This document shows positions 8,769 to 17,450 of a stretch of 64,000 nucleotides of DNA, piece after piece. Each line of letters opens with the position of its first letter. Within the stretch, counting starts at the first letter, position 1. The notes beneath the pieces were generated by a model that was not told where the DNA came from, did no database searches, and worked only from the letters and a program-made list of their open reading frames with translations. The DNA is from Filimonas lacunae (lineage in GTDB: Bacteria > Bacteroidota > Bacteroidia > Chitinophagales > Chitinophagaceae), in the NCBI RefSeq assembly GCF_002355595.1, contig NZ_AP017422.1:2232001-2296000 (forward strand), in the 5' to 3' direction. The translations under genes and the position numbers were made by a program.

Positions 8769-9194
8769 ATGTCAGCTTCAAGCGAAAATATCAAAGCACA
8801 AATGCAAAGCCTGTTTAGCAGCGCCGTGCCGGATGCCAATACGTATCAAACAGTGTATGCCAGTTATCTGCAAACGAAAAACTATGTGATTTTTCAGAAG
8901 CAGATAGTGCATAATTATATAGTAGGATTTCGCCCTGCCCAGAAAGACATGGTGATACTGGAAATTAACAGTGACCTGGAGCAAATTGATGCGCCTACTT
9001 TTATTACACAAAGCAATAAGCCAACTGTGAAGAAAGATTTTCAGCAACGTTATGTGATACAAGCCGAAAACCTGCCTAAGTATAAACTGTCGGTGATGCC
9101 GGTAGTGTCTAAATTATTGGCTTCGGCTTATATGCTGCCTGTTGAACAGAAGCAGGAAGCAGCTGCTTTTACTGAATTTATGAAAGCTATGTAA
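8769..9194 (+). CDS. Small soluble protein of unknown function
   Basis: A 141-residue protein without signal peptide or membrane segment. It starts 34 nt after the lipoprotein gene. The sequence is helical at both ends with a strand-rich middle (YIVGFRPAQKDMVILEIN). I recognise no family. The spacing and strand make it the likely last gene of the four-gene DUF1266 cluster. Confidence 0.6.
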   Translation: MSASSENIKAQMQSLFSSAVPDANTYQTVYASYLQTKNYVIFQKQIVHNYIVGFRPAQKDMVILEINSDLEQIDAPTFITQSNKPTVKKDFQQRYVIQAENLPKYKLSVMPVVSKLLASAYMLPVEQKQEAAAFTEFMKAM

Positions 9195-9306
9195 TTGCCC
9201 ATATTCCCCGAAAGAACGCAAAAGAAAAGGCTGTATCAATGTATTTTGATACTGCCTTGTGTATAGTAGGGGATAGCCTTGTTACAACTGGAATTGCGCA
9301 GAGGGA

Positions 9307-9687
9307 TTACAACACCAGCTGCTGGTGAAGCTTGTGCAGGGTTTCCTGCGGGTTGGCGCAATATCCCGGATGTACCCTGGAGGTTTGTAAAATGGTGCTG
9401 CGTGTAGCTGTAAGCCAGCGAAAGCGTTCAGCCACCCCTAACTTGCCAATAGGCCCGCTGCCAGGTGCGGCATTGCATATCCGCTCAAAAGCTTCCAGAT
9501 AGGCCTTTACTTCGGCTATATCCATTGTATTGCATAGCGTAGCCAGCCTTTGTTCATCCAGGTAATACACCGCCTGTAAAAAGCGTGGCCTGGAATAAAG
9601 TACTACGCCTACGTTGATAAACTCTTCACGTTCCACCCGGGGCACTACGCGAAGAATGGCATACTCAAATAAGTGCTTCTCTTGCAT
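9307..9687 (-). CDS. DUF3037 domain protein
   Basis: A 126-residue protein that fits DUF3037: the N-terminal FEYAILRVVPRVEREEFINV stretch and the following GVVLY and RPRFL segments are characteristic. The start was set at the internal ATG (complement 9685-9687), which gives the usual MQEKHLFEYA beginning; an upstream ATG would add six residues. It overlaps the end of the HipA-like kinase gene by 23 nt, and these two families are known to occur as neighbours. No biochemical function is established for DUF3037. Confidence 0.8.
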   Translation of the reverse strand: MQEKHLFEYAILRVVPRVEREEFINVGVVLYSRPRFLQAVYYLDEQRLATLCNTMDIAEVKAYLEAFERICNAAPGSGPIGKLGVAERFRWLTATRSTILQTSRVHPGYCANPQETLHKLHQQLVL

Positions 9688-10465
9688 GTTGTGCTGCTTT
9701 AACAAAAACTTCGGAATGGTTTAAACGGGTTAATAGAAATTGAGTATAGGCTTCCCGGTGTTCCTCTACAGTGGCAAAAGGCGATTCGGCAGTAGTTAAC
9801 CATTCATCAGGAACCAGGTTTACTATGTTTCGTATCCTTTCTTCTGTAAGGAGGACTTTGCTGCTGGTATTGATTGCTTCCAGATCTCCCGCCTGTGGCA
9901 GCAGCACATGGTCTTTAATCAATGCAAACGGGCGTGTAGCCATTTCCTGCTGGTTCTGCCACGAATGGTGAAAATACAGGCAGGCGCCGTGATCAATCAG
10001 CCATAGTTCTTTATGCCATAACAGCATATTGGTGTTGCGGGCTGTACGGTCTACATTCACCAGCAGGCAGTCCAGCCATACAATCAGCGAAGCCAGCTGC
10101 GAGGGGATGGTGGTAACAGTTGGGTCGAATGTAATAGAGCCTGATAAAAAATGCAGGGCCAGGTTCAGGCCTGTGCTGGCCTTTAACAGGTCTTGTATCT
10201 CCTCATCACCCTCTGTGCGGCCAAAGCCCTCATCCAGGTTGGCAAACACCAGTTCGGGCACTTTCAAGCCCAGCAGACGGGCTATTTCGCCGCCAATAAG
10301 TTCCGCTATCAACGCCTTTACACCTTGTCCCGCACCTCGGAATTTAAGCACATACATAAACTCATCATCAGCCTCAGCCAACGCTGGCATAGAGCCGCCC
10401 TCGCGCAGGGGAGTTATATAGCGCATGACCGTAACCGTTCTTAGTTGTGGTACACTATAGTTCAT
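9665..10465 (-). CDS. HipA-like kinase-domain protein (HipA_2 type)
   Basis: A 266-residue protein with the C-terminal catalytic core of HipA-type kinases but not the full toxin. Visible elements are a Lys in MYVLKF (candidate ATP lysine), the catalytic-loop-like VNVDRTARNTNML and the metal-binding IDHG, which stands for the DFG-like motif. The start was set at the ATG complementary to 10463-10465. The longer open frame adds 39 residues without kinase features and runs towards the esterase gene. It is paired with the overlapping DUF3037 gene. No HipB-like antitoxin gene is adjacent, so a toxin-antitoxin role is not supported; a small-molecule or protein kinase role is possible. Confidence 0.75.
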   Translation of the reverse strand: MNYSVPQLRTVTVMRYITPLREGGSMPALAEADDEFMYVLKFRGAGQGVKALIAELIGGEIARLLGLKVPELVFANLDEGFGRTEGDEEIQDLLKASTGLNLALHFLSGSITFDPTVTTIPSQLASLIVWLDCLLVNVDRTARNTNMLLWHKELWLIDHGACLYFHHSWQNQQEMATRPFALIKDHVLLPQAGDLEAINTSSKVLLTEERIRNIVNLVPDEWLTTAESPFATVEEHREAYTQFLLTRLNHSEVFVKAAQHAREALI

Positions 10466-10521
10466 AACAACAAAAATACAGGATACCACCCACAGCGTAA
10501 CAGGTTTACCTGGTGAGCCTG

Positions 10522-11391
10522 CTATAGTTGTTGAAATGCCTGTGTAATAAATTGTAATGCCTGCGGTAGCGACTGTTTCCAATAATCCCAGGTGTGCGCC
10601 CCGTTGCGCACCCGGTATTCATGTAAAATGCCTTTTTCCTGCATAAGAATGTGCAGCAGGGCGTTGCCTTTGGAAAGTGGATCATCATCTCCACAATCGA
10701 TAAAAAAACGAACCAGTTGCTTTTGACTGTCTGGTATATGTTCCGCCAGGTATAAAATGCTGTTTTGATGCAAGAAGGGTGTAATGCGGTTATCGGTATC
10801 AGCAATGCTATCCAGTGCGGTGGTGTATCTGCGGCGAAAGTCGGCCAATGGCATTTTTATGATGTCTTCATCTGTTCTTACCGCAGCGCTCATAGCATAA
10901 CAGGACGAAAAAATAGCTGGCCTGTGCATGGCATACAACAGGCTACCAAAGCCACCCATAGACAAGCCGGCAATTGCTCTGAATCTTCTGTCTGGTTTAC
11001 AGCGGTAGTGAGCTTCTATATAAGGAATCAATTCGTTAAAGAAGTAGGTTTCATAGGAGTAGTGCCCGTGAATATTATCCAGGTAAAAGGTCATGGCGGC
11101 ATCTGGCATTACTATGATACATTGTGTTTTACTGGCCTGCAAAAAGCTGTCTGCAATGTGTTGAAGGTTACCGTCTTGTAGCCAGCTGCGATAATTGCCG
11201 CCAGCCCCATGTAACAGATATAGTACAGGATATTGCGTGTTGCTTTTAGCGTAACCAGCGGGAAGGTATATAGCTATGTGCTGGGTGTTTTGTAGAATAT
11301 TACTTTTTACAGGTAAGCTATTTATTACCTGGCTTTTTTGAGCGTGGAGCCAGGTGGGTAAGCAAAGCAGTAGTATTAGCAAAAATCTCAT
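10522..11391 (-). CDS. Secreted esterase, alpha/beta-hydrolase (EstA/esterase D-like)
   Basis: A 289-residue enzyme with an N-terminal signal peptide (about residues 1-17, ending LHAQ). It shows the alpha/beta-hydrolase features of the putative-esterase family: the oxyanion segment YLLHGAGG, the nucleophile elbow GLSMGG (the catalytic Ser), an acidic DCGDDD stretch and a late His in NGAHTWDYW. It probably cleaves ester bonds of acylated sugars or small esters in the periplasm or outside the cell. It stands alone on its strand, divergent from ywbE. Substrate is not predictable. Confidence 0.85.
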   Translation of the reverse strand: MRFLLILLLCLPTWLHAQKSQVINSLPVKSNILQNTQHIAIYLPAGYAKSNTQYPVLYLLHGAGGNYRSWLQDGNLQHIADSFLQASKTQCIIVMPDAAMTFYLDNIHGHYSYETYFFNELIPYIEAHYRCKPDRRFRAIAGLSMGGFGSLLYAMHRPAIFSSCYAMSAAVRTDEDIIKMPLADFRRRYTTALDSIADTDNRITPFLHQNSILYLAEHIPDSQKQLVRFFIDCGDDDPLSKGNALLHILMQEKGILHEYRVRNGAHTWDYWKQSLPQALQFITQAFQQL

Positions 11392-11459
11392 GGATATTGT
11401 TTATTTAAAGTTATCTCATTTCCTGTTTGTATTATTGCGTTTCACTTTAACACAAGCAA

Positions 11460-11675
11460 ATGAAAGACGGTCAATACAGGAAAGATATTTACCCGGGACT
11501 GGAGGTGGCGATTATCCTGAAAAAAGACCAGCGTAGCGGCCGGAAAACCTATGGAGTGGTAAAAGACCTGCTTACCTCGGCAGCATACCACACGAGGGGT
11601 ATTAAAGTGCGACTGGAAGATGGTCAGATTGGCCGGGTGGTAGAAATTGAACCTATTATGGATGAGGAGTATTAG
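11460..11675 (+). CDS. ywbE: YwbE family protein
   Basis: A 71-residue protein that matches the YwbE family over its whole length: MKDGQYRKDIYPGLEVAI, a KKDQRSGRKTYGVVKDLLT middle and the HTRGIKVRLEDGQIGRV end. The family is conserved in many bacteria, and no activity is established. The start is fixed by the family start, although an in-frame-shifted overlapping frame also opens here. The gene is divergent from the esterase gene, with 68 nt between them. Confidence 0.85.
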   Translation: MKDGQYRKDIYPGLEVAIILKKDQRSGRKTYGVVKDLLTSAAYHTRGIKVRLEDGQIGRVVEIEPIMDEEY

Positions 11676-11775
11676 TGATCTGCCTGATTATGGCTTAGCC
11701 CATTCCTTTTGAATAATCCGGGTATACTTATCGATGAGGTCGGTAAATAGTTTAGCGCGGCAGGTAAGTAAAAAG

Positions 11776-11806
11776 CAAAGGGGCCCCTAACTAAGAAGCC
11801 CCTTTG
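11776..11806 (-). terminator. Intrinsic terminator of the arabinose operon
   Basis: A 9-bp perfect stem (caaaggggc / gcccctttg) with a 13-nt loop lies 22 nt after the araA stop. On the minus strand it is followed by CTTTTTACTT, a U-rich tract, so it should stop transcripts leaving araA. The plus side has a run of A and could act weakly for ywbE only if U-rich downstream, which is not seen. Confidence 0.75.
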
Positions 11807-11828
11807 AAAAACTATATGTAGTAAGATA

Positions 11829-13328
11829 CTAGCCTTTTAACTGGTAGTAAGCTTCGCTCCAACGCAGTTCATTTTTGAACTGATATATGTTCGTGTCTTT
11901 GCCAATCAATGTAAATTCTACATTGGCGATATCTGCAAAGTCTTCCAGGTTTTCTGCTGTCAGGTTCTGGCTATAGCCTGTATGGTGTGCGCCACCTGCC
12001 AGAATCCATGCCTGTAAACCTGTTTTCATGTCCGGAAGTGGTTTCCAGAAGGCACGTGCTACCGGCAGTTTAGGTAAGTCCTGATCTGGTTTTACAGCTT
12101 CCACTTCATTCACCAGTAAGCGGAAACGGTTGCCCATATCAATTAAAGAGGCATTTAAAGCGGGGCCTGCAGCGGAGTTGAACACCAGTCTTACAGGATC
12201 TGCTTTACCGCCAATACCTAACGGATGAATTTCGCAGGAAGGTTGTGCATCAGCAATAGATTCACAAATTTCCAGCATGTGCGAGCCTAATACCATTGGG
12301 TTAGAAGGATCGAAGTGGTAGGTGTAATCTTCCATGAATGAGTTTCCTCCTTTCAGGCCGTGACCCATCACTTTCATCGCACGCACCAGGGCTACTGTTT
12401 TCCAGTCGCCTTCACCGGCAAAACCATAACCGGCAGCCATTAAACGCTGTGCTGCAATACCTGGCAGTTGAATCATGCCATGCAGGTCTTCAAAAGTATC
12501 AGTGAAGCCTTTAAAATTTCCGTCTTCCAGGAATGCTTTAATACCCAGCTCAATACGTGCTGCGTCTTTCAGCGACTGACGTTGTGCGCCATCTTTAGTT
12601 AAACCGGAAGCTATCTTGTATTTGCCTTCGTATTCTTTAATCAGTGTATCTACTTCTGCATCGCCAATAGCATTGATCACCTTTACCAGATCGCCAATAC
12701 CATAGGTATTTACAGAGAAACCGAATTTGTATTCAGCTTCTACTTTATCGCCATCCGTTACGGCTACAAAGCGCATGTTGTCGCCAAAACGTACAAAGCG
12801 TGCGCCCTGCCAGTCGTGCCAGGCAGCTGCAACGCGGGCCCAACCACCAATAGAAGTCAGCACCGCTGTGTCTTCCCAATGGCCTACCACTACTTTGCGG
12901 TTGCGGCGTAAACGGCTTACCATAAATCCAAACTCACGGTCGCCATGGGCGCTTTGGTTCAGGTTCATGAAATCCATATCAATATCTTTCCACGGAATAT
13001 CGCGGTTAAACTGTGTGTGCAGGTGCAGTAATGGCTTTTGCAGAATTTTTAAGCCATTGATCCACATTTTAGCAGGAGAAAATGTGTGCATCCAGGTGAT
13101 AATACCAATTACATTGCGCTGGGCATTGGCTTCAGCTACGATGTTGTAAATTTCTTCTGTTGATTTAACAGTTGGCTTAAAAACAACCGTTACGGGAATC
13201 TGGCTGGCTTTGTTTAAAGAAGCAGCAATGATTTGAGAATGTTCTGCTACTTGTTTCAGCGTTTCTTCGCCGTATAAATGCTGGCTGCCGGTTACAAACC
13301 AAACTTCCAGTTTTTTTAAATCGATCAT
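11829..13328 (-). CDS. araA: L-arabinose isomerase
   Basis: A 499-residue enzyme that converts L-arabinose to L-ribulose in the cytoplasm. It starts with [20 protein letters not shown], the typical AraA beginning; the longer open frame adds 27 unrelated residues and was rejected. Metal and catalytic positions of AraA are present: Glu in FAGEGDWKT, Glu in NSFMEDYT, His in [10 protein letters not shown] and His in GGAHHTGYS. It is the last gene of araB-araD-araA on this strand, and the terminator follows. Length matches the family (about 500). Confidence 0.97.
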   Translation of the reverse strand: MIDLKKLEVWFVTGSQHLYGEETLKQVAEHSQIIAASLNKASQIPVTVVFKPTVKSTEEIYNIVAEANAQRNVIGIITWMHTFSPAKMWINGLKILQKPLLHLHTQFNRDIPWKDIDMDFMNLNQSAHGDREFGFMVSRLRRNRKVVVGHWEDTAVLTSIGGWARVAAAWHDWQGARFVRFGDNMRFVAVTDGDKVEAEYKFGFSVNTYGIGDLVKVINAIGDAEVDTLIKEYEGKYKIASGLTKDGAQRQSLKDAARIELGIKAFLEDGNFKGFTDTFEDLHGMIQLPGIAAQRLMAAGYGFAGEGDWKTVALVRAMKVMGHGLKGGNSFMEDYTYHFDPSNPMVLGSHMLEICESIADAQPSCEIHPLGIGGKADPVRLVFNSAAGPALNASLIDMGNRFRLLVNEVEAVKPDQDLPKLPVARAFWKPLPDMKTGLQAWILAGGAHHTGYSQNLTAENLEDFADIANVEFTLIGKDTNIYQFKNELRWSEAYYQLKG

Positions 13329-13368
13329 GTTATTCGTATTTATTGAATTGTGTTGTATGGTTTTTCTA

Positions 13369-14064
13369 TTATTGACCGTAGTAGGAGTGTGGGCCATGTT
13401 TACGCTCAAAATGCTTTTTAATCAGCGCATCTTTCAGGCGGGGCGCTTTGGGATTAATCTGTTCTGTTAACAAAGCCATCTGGGCTACGTTTTCCAGCAC
13501 TGCACTGTTATACACCGCTTTGTCGGGAGTTTTACCCCAGGTAAAAGGAGCGTGATTGCCTACCAGTATCATTTCTATTTCTTCATAACTCAGGTTACGG
13601 TCTTTCAGTGCATTCATAATCTGAAAGCCAGTCTGATATTCGTAATCACCCTGTATCATTTCATCGCTCATAGGCGGTGCGCAGGGAATGTCTACCGTGT
13701 TATGATCGGCGTGAGTAGTGCCAAAAATAGGAATGTCGCGCAGGCTTTGCGCCCAGGCAGTAGCATAGGTAGAGTGTGTGTGTACAATGCCACCTATTTT
13801 TTCCCAATGCTTGTATAAAACCGCATGGGTAAGCGTGTCGGAAGAGGGGCGTAGTTTACCTTCTACGGTTTTGCCGTCAAAGTCAACTATTACCATTTTT
13901 TCCGGTGATAATTGGTCGTAAGGTACGCCGCTGGGTTTAATGGCAAACACGCCTTTAGCCCTGTCGGCCGCGCTTACATTACCAAAGGTAAACAGCACCA
14001 GTCCTAATTTAGGCAGTTGCATATTGGCTTCGTAAGCGGCTTCCTGTATGTCCTGATAGCTCAT
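13369..14064 (-). CDS. araD: L-ribulose-5-phosphate 4-epimerase
   Basis: A 231-residue class II aldolase-type enzyme that turns L-ribulose-5-phosphate into D-xylulose-5-phosphate. Zinc-site histidines are visible in [13 protein letters not shown] and GTTHADH, together with the PFTWGKT segment and the C-terminal HYGQ typical of AraD. It lies between araB and araA with gaps of 35 and 40 nt, so the three are one transcription unit that feeds arabinose into the pentose phosphate pathway. Confidence 0.96.
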   Translation of the reverse strand: MSYQDIQEAAYEANMQLPKLGLVLFTFGNVSAADRAKGVFAIKPSGVPYDQLSPEKMVIVDFDGKTVEGKLRPSSDTLTHAVLYKHWEKIGGIVHTHSTYATAWAQSLRDIPIFGTTHADHNTVDIPCAPPMSDEMIQGDYEYQTGFQIMNALKDRNLSYEEIEMILVGNHAPFTWGKTPDKAVYNSAVLENVAQMALLTEQINPKAPRLKDALIKKHFERKHGPHSYYGQ

Positions 14065-14099
14065 GCTTGTGTGAATTTTGGAGGGATTTTTATGAAGGA

Positions 14100-15782
14100 T
14101 TACTCTGCTGAAGTCAATTTGGTTTCTACAAAATAACCCAGCGCCTTATATTTCTCGTAACGCTTAGCGTACAGGGCTGCTTTTTCGGCATCGGGATGAT
14201 ATTCAGCGTCGAAACCTTGTCCCATAACACTCATTGCTTCCTCCACAGTAGCGTAGATGCCGGCAGCAGTAGCTGCAAACATAGCAGCGCCCAATGCACA
14301 GGTTTGCTCTGACTTGTGAATGCGGATAGGCATGTTCATCACATCAGCCATCATCTGCATAATGAAAGGAGATTTTTTAGCAACGCCGCCCATACCAATC
14401 AGGCCCTTTACAGGCACGCCTTGTTCTACAAAGCGATCGGCAATGGCTTTAGCACCAAAGCAGGTAGCTTCTACTATAGCACGGAAAATACGCGGTGCAC
14501 TGGTGCCCAGGTTTAAGCCGCTTAAAGCACCTTTCAGTAACTGGTTGGCATCAGGGGTTCTGCGGCCGTTTAACCAGTCTATAGCCAGTTCGCTGTTTTC
14601 GTTCCAGTCCAGTGCAGAAGCCTGCTGGCTTAGCACAGGGATGATCTGGTTCAGCGATTCCTGTATTAGTTGTTCTTTAGTAGCGGCGTCCAGTAAAGCT
14701 GACTGTGCAATTACCTGTTGTACAGGCCATGCCAGCACATTTTTAAACCAGGCGTATGCATCGCCAAAAGCGCTTTGTCCTGCTTCCAGGCCCATCATGC
14801 CCGGGATAATAGAACCCGGAACCTGGCCGCAGATGCCTTTTACTAAAGTATCTTTTAACTCGGCAACAGGTGCTACCAGCATATCGCAGGTAGAGGTACC
14901 CATTACTTTACTTAAATGGTATGGTTCAATTTGACCGCCTACAGCACCCATATGACAGTCGAACGCACCTACGCCTATTACCACATCAGCAGGCAGCCCC
15001 AGTTTGGCGCTCCATTCAGCACTGATAGTACCGGCAGCTTTGTCCGAGGTATAGGTGTCGGTAAATAAACGGCTGGTTACGCCGTCCAGCAACGGGTCCA
15101 GTGCTTTAAAGAAATCGTTCGGCGGTAAACCGTCGTATTCCTTAGCCCATAACGCTTTGTGACCAGCAGCACAAACACCGCGACGCAGTGCATGCACATC
15201 ATTACCACCTGTAAGCAGGAAAGGGATCCAGTCGCAATGTTCTACCCATGAGTAGGCAGCTTTACGCACTTTTTCGTCTATCCTGGAAATATGCAGCAGC
15301 TTGGCCCAAAACCATTCTGAAGAATAAATCCCCCCTACAAACTGCAGGTAGTTAGGGTTAAACTTCTCCGCATGTGCATTAATCTCAGCCGCTTCTTTTA
15401 CAGAAGTGTGGTCTTTCCACAGCACAAACATGGCATTCGGATTTTCGGCAAACTCGGGCAACAGCGCCAGCGGGGTACCTGCTTTGTCTACTGCTACGGG
15501 GGTTGAACCGGTAGTATCTACCGAAATGGCCTTAACGTTGGCTGCTACAGAAGCGCCTGCTTGCGTTAAACAGCTTTTAATGGTTTGTTCCAGCCCTTCT
15601 ACATAATCGAGAGGGTGTTGTCTGAACTGGTTGGTTTGGGGGGCACAATATTGACCTTCTTTCCAACGGGGATAGTAAAAAACAGCAGAGGTTATTTCCT
15701 CACCGCTAACTGCGTTTACTATAATTGACCTTACGGAATCTGTTCCGTAGTCAACGCCTATTACATATTTTTCCTGACTCAT
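14100..15782 (-). CDS. araB: Ribulokinase
   Basis: A 560-residue FGGY-family kinase that phosphorylates L-ribulose. The N-terminal ATPase fold begins VIGVDYGTDSVRS, and the region ARRVCAAG-like (LRRGVCAAGHKALW) and GVGAFDCHMGAVG are characteristic of AraB; the C-terminal part contains GMGGVAKKS and ALGAAMFAA. It is the first gene of araBDA. The gap of 89 nt to the Nudix regulator holds a candidate operator (15795-15811). Confidence 0.96.
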   Translation of the reverse strand: MSQEKYVIGVDYGTDSVRSIIVNAVSGEEITSAVFYYPRWKEGQYCAPQTNQFRQHPLDYVEGLEQTIKSCLTQAGASVAANVKAISVDTTGSTPVAVDKAGTPLALLPEFAENPNAMFVLWKDHTSVKEAAEINAHAEKFNPNYLQFVGGIYSSEWFWAKLLHISRIDEKVRKAAYSWVEHCDWIPFLLTGGNDVHALRRGVCAAGHKALWAKEYDGLPPNDFFKALDPLLDGVTSRLFTDTYTSDKAAGTISAEWSAKLGLPADVVIGVGAFDCHMGAVGGQIEPYHLSKVMGTSTCDMLVAPVAELKDTLVKGICGQVPGSIIPGMMGLEAGQSAFGDAYAWFKNVLAWPVQQVIAQSALLDAATKEQLIQESLNQIIPVLSQQASALDWNENSELAIDWLNGRRTPDANQLLKGALSGLNLGTSAPRIFRAIVEATCFGAKAIADRFVEQGVPVKGLIGMGGVAKKSPFIMQMMADVMNMPIRIHKSEQTCALGAAMFAATAAGIYATVEEAMSVMGQGFDAEYHPDAEKAALYAKRYEKYKALGYFVETKLTSAE

Positions 15783-15794
15783 ACAGCAAATAAT

Positions 15795-15811
15795 AGTGTC
15801 AAAATAACACT
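15795..15811. promoter_or_regulatory. Candidate AraR operator in front of araB
   Basis: A perfect inverted repeat, AGTGT-N7-ACACT, lies 12 nt upstream of the araB start. On the minus strand it includes TATTTTG, close to the Bacteroidota -7 element, so a bound regulator would sit on or near the promoter. The AraR of Bacteroides is a Nudix-family repressor that binds palindromes before arabinose genes, and such a gene lies just upstream. The assignment is inferred from position and symmetry. Confidence 0.5.
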
Positions 15812-15836
15812 TACAATTTTATATAAAAAAATTAAT

Positions 15837-15848
15837 TCCGCAAGCGGA
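15837..15848 (-). terminator. Weak dyad with T-run after the Nudix regulator gene
   Basis: The dyad TCCGC-AA-GCGGA lies 23 nt past the end of the Nudix gene. Read on the minus strand it is followed by ATTAATTTTTTT. The stem is short (4-5 bp), so it may be a weak terminator separating the regulator genes from araBDA, or chance. Confidence 0.35.
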
Positions 15849-15871
15849 GATCTAATATAGGGTAACCCACC

Positions 15872-16576
15872 TTATTTCAGGTTGTGCGGATTGGGGATAA
15901 AATTGAGGAACGCATTGAATTTCTTCTGGTATTTCTTTTTATCCAGCTTGAAATAAAAAGCGCCTTTTTTAGAGCTTTCTTTCTCTTTTTCCTTTTGTTT
16001 TACCAATAAACCGGTAGATAAAACCTTTCTGCTGAAGTTTCTTTTGTCTAAAATGGCATCGTAAATCCCTTCGTACAGGCTTTGCAGCTGTGGCAAAGTG
16101 AATTTTTCGGGTAGTAATTCAAATAAAATAGGGTGGATGGCTGCTTTGTATTGCAGTTTTTCCTTGGCCATGTCTATCATATCGCGGTGGTCGAAAATAA
16201 GAGAAGGCATTCTTTTCAGCGAAAACCATTCTGCCTGGTACTCGTCACTGATTTGCTGTTGGTATTTATTGATGTCAATTAAGCTGAAGTATGCTACAGA
16301 AGCAATACGTTCTGTAGGGTCGCGATCGGGGCTGCCAAAAGCGTGTAATTGTTCCATATACACGTTTTCCAGACCAGTGAGTTGTTTCAGTACACGGGTA
16401 GCAGCATCTTCCAGGCTTTCTTTGGGCTGTACAAAACCGCCCATCAGGCTCCAGCGTCCTTTTTCCGGGTCAAATCCTCTTTTTATCAATAGTAGTTTCA
16501 GCTCCTGTCCATCAAATCCGAAAATAATGCAGTCAACTGCTATCAGCATTTTATTTTGCCTGGAATGATTTGTCAT
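15872..16576 (-). CDS. araR: Nudix-family arabinose regulator (AraR-like)
   Basis: A 234-residue protein with an N-terminal Nudix fold (about residues 10-140) and a C-terminal winged-helix part (about 150-220). It resembles the Bacteroides AraR/NrtR-type regulators, in which the Nudix domain senses arabinose and the C-terminal domain binds DNA. The Nudix box begins GFVQPKESLEDAATRV but has KQL where the catalytic REUxEE acidic residues should be, so it should not be a hydrolase. The start at 16576 overlaps the AraC gene by 26 nt; another ATG at 16549 is possible. It lies beside araBDA, which fits arabinose repression, with arabinose as expected inducer. Confidence 0.88.
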   Translation of the reverse strand: MTNHSRQNKMLIAVDCIIFGFDGQELKLLLIKRGFDPEKGRWSLMGGFVQPKESLEDAATRVLKQLTGLENVYMEQLHAFGSPDRDPTERIASVAYFSLIDINKYQQQISDEYQAEWFSLKRMPSLIFDHRDMIDMAKEKLQYKAAIHPILFELLPEKFTLPQLQSLYEGIYDAILDKRNFSRKVLSTGLLVKQKEKEKESSKKGAFYFKLDKKKYQKKFNAFLNFIPNPHNLK

Positions 16577-17450
16577 ATCGGAAAGTAATAAATTCTTTTT
16601 GATAAGCCAGCGGACTTTTGCCGGTTATCAGTTTAAAGTACTTATGAAAGCTGGTAAAGTTATTAAAACCGCTTTCAAAACAAAGTTGTTTAATACTCTT
16701 GTTATTTTCAATTAAAAGCTTGCAGGCATGACCAACCCTTATTTCGATGAGAAACTGCGAGTACGTTTTTCTCGTACGCGATTTAAAATACCGGCAAAAC
16801 GAGTGAGGACTGATGTTTGCCACTGCCGAAATTTCTTCCAGCTGTATTTTCCGTTTAAAGTTTTTGAGTGAGTAGTCGTATATATTATTGATACGGTCGT
16901 TTTCGGCAGCTTCCAGATGTGGTTTAAAACCAATAGAGGATAAAGGCTGGATATGGATGCTTTCAGCAATTACCTCTAATATCTGTAACAGCAGCACTAT
17001 ACGGCCTGTTCCCTCTGCCACCTGCAACTGTTCCAGCAGCAACATAATGTCTTGCCGGGTTTTCCCGGAAATCTGAATACCCCTGGCTGCTTTCTCCAGC
17101 ATGGTTTTGATTTTCACATTTTCCGGCAAATCCAGGAATCCAGGGCCCCAAAAGTCCTCTCTAAAATGAGCTACCCTAGAATCAGGGTGTATTTTCGGGG
17201 TTTCCTCAAAATACTCATCATCAAATCGCCAGTAATGGGGCAGGTGGGCGCCAATAAGCACCACATCTCCAGCCTTGAATCGGGTAATGCTATCGCCTAT
17301 AAACTGAGTACCAGAGCCTTTTTTAAAGTGTACCAGTTCCAGTTCAGGGTGGTAGTGCCATCGGTTGTTCATGTCGGGCACAATATCGCGGCGAACGCTA
17401 AAAGAATGTTGTGGCAAGCCTTTCGGCACTTTTAATAACTGGGGTCTCAT
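16551..17450 (-). CDS. AraC-family transcriptional regulator
   Basis: A 299-residue regulator with an N-terminal cupin-like sensing domain (RWHYHPELELVHFKKGSG, residues about 30-48, and AGDVVLIGAHLPHYW) and a C-terminal double helix-turn-helix of the AraC type (about 190-290), with the signature ISPHSFCRYFKSRTRKTYSQF and CFESGFNNFTSFHKYFK. It is translated just ahead of the Nudix regulator with a 26-nt overlap, so both regulators are made together. It may control sugar genes, possibly araBDA, but its ligand is not known. Confidence 0.9.
   Translation of the reverse strand: MRPQLLKVPKGLPQHSFSVRRDIVPDMNNRWHYHPELELVHFKKGSGTQFIGDSITRFKAGDVVLIGAHLPHYWRFDDEYFEETPKIHPDSRVAHFREDFWGPGFLDLPENVKIKTMLEKAARGIQISGKTRQDIMLLLEQLQVAEGTGRIVLLLQILEVIAESIHIQPLSSIGFKPHLEAAENDRINNIYDYSLKNFKRKIQLEEISAVANISPHSFCRYFKSRTRKTYSQFLIEIRVGHACKLLIENNKSIKQLCFESGFNNFTSFHKYFKLITGKSPLAYQKEFITFRYDKSFQAK

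Noticed and set aside
9665-10465. A HipBA toxin-antitoxin locus
   Set aside because: No HipB-type helix-turn-helix gene is adjacent; the partner is DUF3037.
10466-10582. Longer start for the HipA-like protein
   Set aside because: The added 39 residues have no kinase features and overlap the esterase coding end.
13329-13409. Longer AraA start at 13409
   Set aside because: It adds 27 residues that do not belong to AraA and runs into the araD end; [10 protein letters not shown] is the usual start.
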